Assembly: GCF_011065895.1 (NCBI RefSeq)
Contig: NZ_JAALCR010000042.1
Location: 1-40,749, forward strand
Reading direction: 5' to 3'
Source: Paludisphaera rhizosphaerae
Lineage (GTDB): Bacteria > Planctomycetota > Planctomycetia > Isosphaerales > Isosphaeraceae
Length of the DNA stretch: 40,749 nt
Shown: piece after piece, positions 38,301 through 40,749 of the stretch
Numbering within the stretch: position 1 is the stretch's first letter
Layout of the letters: every line of letters begins with the position of its first letter
Notes under the pieces: model-generated
What the model was told of the DNA's origin: nothing
Seen by the model: the letters and a program-made list of their open reading frames with translations, nothing else
The model's database searches: none
Made by a program: the position numbers and the translations under genes

Positions 38301-39161
38301 TGCAACGCTTTTTTCCAGAGATCCGGCGTCGATCGCTGACGCCGAGCCGGACACGACATCGAAGCAGGGTGTCGGAGTATCGGGCGGCCTCTGAGCGATC
38401 CAGACCCGGAGCGCCTGCTCCAGCGACGCCTGCGAGCCCGAGAAAGCCGGTCCCAGGATATTGAACGGTGCGGAGGCACACGGGTTGCAAGGCTGTCGAT
38501 CGTCGAGCGCTTCGGACCACTTGAGGCTCTCGGCCAGCGCGACCTTGTCGAGGCCTGAGGTTGGAGACTCGGGGACGAGGAAAACCAGCAGCAGCGGGTA
38601 GTCGCCTGGCTTCAACGCATGGCGGCAGACAAGCAAGCCGGACTGGCCGGAGGTCGGCGGCTCGGGGACCTTCGCGGAGGAGCCCGGTTGCCAGGGGAGC
38701 AAGTAGCGGTCGAGGACGTAATCCGACGCCTCGATCCCGCGAAGGATTGCCGTCAACGCCTCGTCGAAGTGGTAGTCGCTGGTGGTGTGGATCGGGTCGG
38801 CGAGCGTGGCGATCAGGCAGCGGATCCGCGACCGTCCCTCCGCTGGGACATCTTCTCCGAGGACCTCGTCGAGGGATCGGGGTTGCGACGGACCCTCGGA
38901 CGGTTTCCGGGGGACGCTTCGCCTGCCGTTAGAGAAGTAGTCGAGCAGGAGCCCATCCACCGTCCTCGCCCCCACGAGATCCTCGGTCGCATCAGAATCT
39001 CGGCGGTTTCCCGAGTCCGACGGCTTACTTTCCTCCTTCGAAGCGCCGGGCGGGGGGGCGTCGGACGAGCCTCGGGGGATCGTGTAGAGCCCGAGCATGA
39101 AGAGGATCAGCATCCATAAACTTGGGGACGATCTGCGATCGGTCTCGGGCATGGCTCCCAT
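35358..39161 (-). CDS. Giant membrane protein with ligand-binding-like ectodomain, partner of patatin
   Basis: The protein is about 1267 residues from the ATG used here; a TTG 16 codons upstream and an ATG three codons downstream are alternatives. A first membrane segment LWMLILFMLGLYTI is followed by a soluble region of about 600 residues, then roughly ten membrane helices with a cytoplasmic loop of about 160 residues between the last groups. The soluble part reads like a type I periplasmic-binding fold: CLIATLADPI at its start, FNILGPAFSGSQASLEQAL, VEVALLYESNTGFGQ, and IRTIGITATDVRDVIFLVG followed by ARIFTTDND. A CNPC motif may form a disulphide. I recognise no named family. It begins about 80 bp after the patatin gene in the same direction. 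GC content is visibly lower than in the neighbours, suggesting transfer. A ligand-sensing membrane partner for the phospholipase is an inference. Confidence 0.8.
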   Translation of the reverse strand: MGAMPETDRRSSPSLWMLILFMLGLYTIPRGSSDAPPPGASKEESKPSDSGNRRDSDATEDLVGARTVDGLLLDYFSNGRRSVPRKPSEGPSQPRSLDEVLGEDVPAEGRSRIRCLIATLADPIHTTSDYHFDEALTAILRGIEASDYVLDRYLLPWQPGSSAKVPEPPTSGQSGLLVCRHALKPGDYPLLLVFLVPESPTSGLDKVALAESLKWSEALDDRQPCNPCASAPFNILGPAFSGSQASLEQALRVWIAQRPPDTPTPCFDVVSGSASAIDAGSLEKSVAPGRACLRYRTTVHGQNVVEVAMHRFLKGQSKAEGRVEVALLYESNTGFGQLYFDKTKPDKENANKPEGQGFVAHYYSFPQNIARIRSMYEGQEKSGGPAQFLPPSERLVPGSDVVKRPLDLIAPQTPKYTTPLDELIVDEILMDISHREIRTIGITATDVRDVIFLVGKIRRMIPDARIFTTDNDLVFTHPEHIADLRGMFVASTYPLLPRNQSWSTAPQLDNKDRSWDKRIFFSSNDAQGIYNASVLQLHNVLDVVATDAVFTRHLIEYGRPFQQARADEETPPVWIGVVGNHGIYPLHVDKAAPAQDAPIYPAPKPTGGNAEPASDGNDGAQLQPTFRRGWLFFFSGLCMVCVALAGLAIFQLGWDRSASRGVEAPVAANRLSLPRLAEWLNWIPARGSTRRGRLDGPRGYLLVALLFMIAVLHMAARPILRLRAIAVVPWAPGGWASRLIVVAVAVQILMAVGAAAALVVLCAAPRTGAGESPRPPVDSENSPRRGEGDRFARLLAAGFTALLILLVAAVVLYGGGRAVGVQPLDVGSQDEALSQTDDLLAFYRTNALSSGVSPVFPLLFLSLAWLGWVLTRLYSRYLQKQATPRSPMLERPVGALPPESCPNFGRFMSKPWRCLLERRPIALAMILAFDAYILAAPISQPFLQPALPSVDEPLFVWGLSILFALVLGSLTFEWLQLLLLWQEMRRCLHKIERLPFVGAFDRLPPRVARWVYEAPKPRGGRYEAVRRQAEALSSTSTDAIPVELCQAGVIVTAEEWSDMKARLLELDPSMRNAPLTRLCEILFRYRHEQTPVSRPDEPLEPEATKSVEKKGGSRRRNSRSSIQEHPGPDKALPQWIKASEDFLALVIIRWLAAWFSQIWLKIGYLVSGTLCAILAVSSYPFPWQARLITGLGWLALLIVTTIIFVVFGVNRDEVVSRVADTTPNRITVDQPLMANLFSYVVPLLGSLAFLSFDVSDVLRTWFDPLMR

Positions 39162-39240
39162 CCACTCTGAGGTCGCAACGCGCAGAGCTTCGGCGCTCGG
39201 AACCGGCAACCATCATCACGCCGGGGCGGGACACGATCGT

Positions 39241-40344
39241 CTACGACGCGTTTGCGAAGCCGCGCGATTCGAGTTGGACTTCCCAGCTCCACTCCTCGAG
39301 CAGGTACCGCTTTGTGCTCTCGTAGCCGTGCCGATAGAGTACGTCCTTGTGTTCGTCGGACAGGCCGAACTGGGTCGTCGAGACGCCCGCCATCGTGACG
39401 TCTACGTTGATGGTCCGGGTGCGCTTGGCGCGGCTCAAATTGTGACGATCATGGGCGCACATCATTGTCTTGAACATGCCCTTGAGTATGTCCGGCGCCG
39501 TATTGATCCGCAGGGGCTTTTCTTCCCGCGAATTGAAGAGGCGGAAGCCGAACGTTGGCCATCGAGGTTCCTTCAGCGGATCTTCCTCGTCGAAGATCCA
39601 CACCGGGTAGTTGCTCAGAATGCCGCCATCGACGATGCAATCGCCGTTCAACTGACCCGGCTCGAAGAAAAGCGGGATGCTCATCGACAGCCGCACGGCC
39701 TCGGCGACCGGGAAGGAATCCCGTTCCTTCTCCGGGAGGTCGTCCGGAAGGACGAGCATCTGCCCGCGCGTGAGGTTCGAAACCACCACCTTCAGCTGGC
39801 GTTCCGAGTTCCCGACGCTAACGTCGGCGAAAGTAGATACGCCAGCGTCCTTAAGCGAGTTCTGGATCCAGTTCAGGAAAGGGGCTGAAGAATATTGGCC
39901 CAGTCGTCCGGCGACGAGCAGCTTCACAAGCATATGCGCCGGGTGGTCCAGGTCCTTCGTCGGATCGAAGTCGACGATGAAAGGGCTCGATTTCTCGCCG
40001 ATGAAATCCTTGAAGTCGACCGATCCGAAGAGCCTCTCGAGCTCATCGATATCGGGGATGGCGGCCATCAACGAGGCCGTGATGGCACCCGCCGAAGTCC
40101 CCGCCAGCCCCATCCAGCGGATCCCGATGTCGGCGCAGCACCTGGCGGCTCCCAGAAACGCCAGCCCAAGCACCCCGCCTCCCTCGAAGACCCCGTCGGC
40201 CAGGAAGACGCCGGGTTCGGGAGAAGAGCTTTTCGGAAATTTCGCCCTGATTGTCTCCCGCTCGGTCGAGCTCAACTTAAGCCCGAACTCGTCGCGAACC
40301 CGAACGGGGCTCCAACCGCCCGTCGCGGGGTTGGGAAGAGCCAT
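39241..40344 (-). CDS. Patatin-like phospholipase
   Basis: This 367-residue lipid acyl hydrolase has the complete Ser/Asp dyad: oxyanion-hole EGGGVLG (54-60), nucleophile elbow GTSAG with Ser84 and DGG with Asp239. No signal peptide is present, so it should act from the cytoplasm on membrane phospholipids. The region after DGG (PVWIFDEEDP, FGFRLFNSREEK) and the helical C-terminus complete the domain. A strong AAGGAGGCAACC precedes the ATG. The 100 bp upstream is very AT-rich for this genome. Patatins are effectors in several antiphage systems such as CBASS (CapV), but no cyclic-nucleotide synthase is present here; the partner is the large membrane protein downstream. General lipid metabolism is the main alternative. 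Confidence 0.93.
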   Translation of the reverse strand: MALPNPATGGWSPVRVRDEFGLKLSSTERETIRAKFPKSSSPEPGVFLADGVFEGGGVLGLAFLGAARCCADIGIRWMGLAGTSAGAITASLMAAIPDIDELERLFGSVDFKDFIGEKSSPFIVDFDPTKDLDHPAHMLVKLLVAGRLGQYSSAPFLNWIQNSLKDAGVSTFADVSVGNSERQLKVVVSNLTRGQMLVLPDDLPEKERDSFPVAEAVRLSMSIPLFFEPGQLNGDCIVDGGILSNYPVWIFDEEDPLKEPRWPTFGFRLFNSREEKPLRINTAPDILKGMFKTMMCAHDRHNLSRAKRTRTINVDVTMAGVSTTQFGLSDEHKDVLYRHGYESTKRYLLEEWSWEVQLESRGFANAS

Positions 40345-40437
40345 CGGTTGCCTCCTTGTGCCAGTAAATGGGCCATAGGATGCCTTTGTGGATAAGGCCT
40401 ATATGGTTGTTTTATGGTCTAATTTGCGTGCTCGCCA
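40345..40437 (-). promoter_or_regulatory. AT-rich leader/promoter region of the patatin operon
   Basis: Minus-strand AT-rich tracts (AAAACTTTTTAATGG, AAATTAGACCATAAAACAAC, CATATAGG) contrast with the GC-rich surroundings. No pair of hexamers fits at 16-18 bp, so the promoter cannot be pinned down. It ends in the strong AAGGAGG ribosome site of the patatin gene. Confidence 0.5.
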
Positions 40438-40749
40438 TTAAAAAGTTTTGTGACGTCGAATCTGCGCGTCCACGCTTGCTGAGGAGGCGGCTCGGCGCAC
40501 TGGACATCGGCGACCGTCGAGGCAACGGAACGACGTCCGAATTTCCCACAGGCTGGGTGCGGCCGTCGCACGCATCGAGAGGAGCGCCCGGGGCCGGGTG
40601 TGCTCGGCGACGGTTTCGTGGGAGTCGGCCCCGGCGATGAAGGCGCAGCCGGCGATGGCCGGCAAGTCGACCGGACGATTAGACTCGTCCGCGGCGTTGC
40701 GGAGGGGGGACCACTGGATATGGTGGCGGCATCGACGTAGTAGGACCTT
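40438..40749 (-). CDS. Possible C-terminal fragment of a gene entering from the right edge
   Basis: A minus-strand frame is open without a stop from the window edge to 40438 (103 codons). Between about 40550 and 40749 its third positions are strongly G/C, as in real genes here; nearer the stop the bias weakens. Readable segments include LPAIAGCAFIAGADSHETVAE. I recognise no family. It may be the end of a gene truncated by the window, a pseudogene remnant, or non-coding. Confidence 0.3.
   Translation of the reverse strand, partial: KVLLRRCRHHIQWSPLRNAADESNRPVDLPAIAGCAFIAGADSHETVAEHTRPRALLSMRATAAPSLWEIRTSFRCLDGRRCPVRRAASSASVDAQIRRHKTF

Noticed and set aside
40387-40395. Perfect DnaA-box sequence TGTGGATAA near the patatin promoter
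   Set aside because: A single copy is expected by chance about once in several such windows; no box cluster, dnaA or dnaN nearby, so no origin call.

Overview
The window is about 40.7 kb of GC-rich DNA (roughly two thirds G+C by eye). Several features point to a planctomycete, probably of the Isosphaeraceae: a Ser/Thr kinase with a planctomycete-style N-terminal extension and TPR tail, a PEP-CTERM protein, PQQ-like and GT-C-like membrane proteins, GTG/TTG starts, and abundant palindromic intergenic repeats. The taxon is an inference from gene content. No rRNA, tRNA, CRISPR array, transposase or integrase is recognisable.

Layout. 0.4-7.8 kb: a large TPR Ser/Thr kinase, an OFA-family MFS carrier and, divergently, a rhamnulokinase. 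8.7-11.9 kb: two polytopic membrane proteins resembling GT-C glycosyltransferases. 12.1-15.1 kb: a probable three-gene operon (GntR/FCD regulator, PRISE-like reductase, aldo/keto reductase) behind a TTGACA promoter that contains a perfect 12-bp palindrome. 15.1-19.1 kb: a membrane-anchored glycerophosphodiester phosphodiesterase, an unknown 253-aa protein, a small membrane protein and a DUF559 nuclease-like protein, separated by single repeat modules. 19.1-22.3 kb: carB. 22.7-23.8 kb: a two-gene operon with a HEPN-like protein. 24.1-28.2 kb: an MscS-type channel with long coiled coils, a PEP-CTERM protein and a secreted PQQ-like protein. 28.3-35.2 kb: a polysaccharide-assembly cluster (one GT2, three GT4 enzymes, one Wzy-like polymerase). 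35.4-40.3 kb: a patatin-like phospholipase followed by a very large membrane protein with an extracytoplasmic ligand-binding-like domain.

Two things stand out. First, the patatin / giant membrane protein pair looks like a sensor-effector module. It has an AT-rich leader and a base composition unlike its neighbours, and it is the best candidate here for an undescribed system. Second, about two dozen copies of a two-hairpin module ending in GATGAGGG occupy many of the intergenic gaps. They occur singly or as inverted pairs, which is the architecture of REP/REPIN elements, yet no REP-associated transposase lies in the window. Two further, unrelated inverted-pair palindromes occur at 10.4 and 22.5 kb.

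Working together: the 28-35 kb genes plausibly build and polymerise a surface polysaccharide, and the GT-C-like proteins may add to envelope glycosylation. The GntR operon looks like an inducible redox pathway for a small carbonyl or enone substrate. All functional assignments come from motif reading, without database searches.
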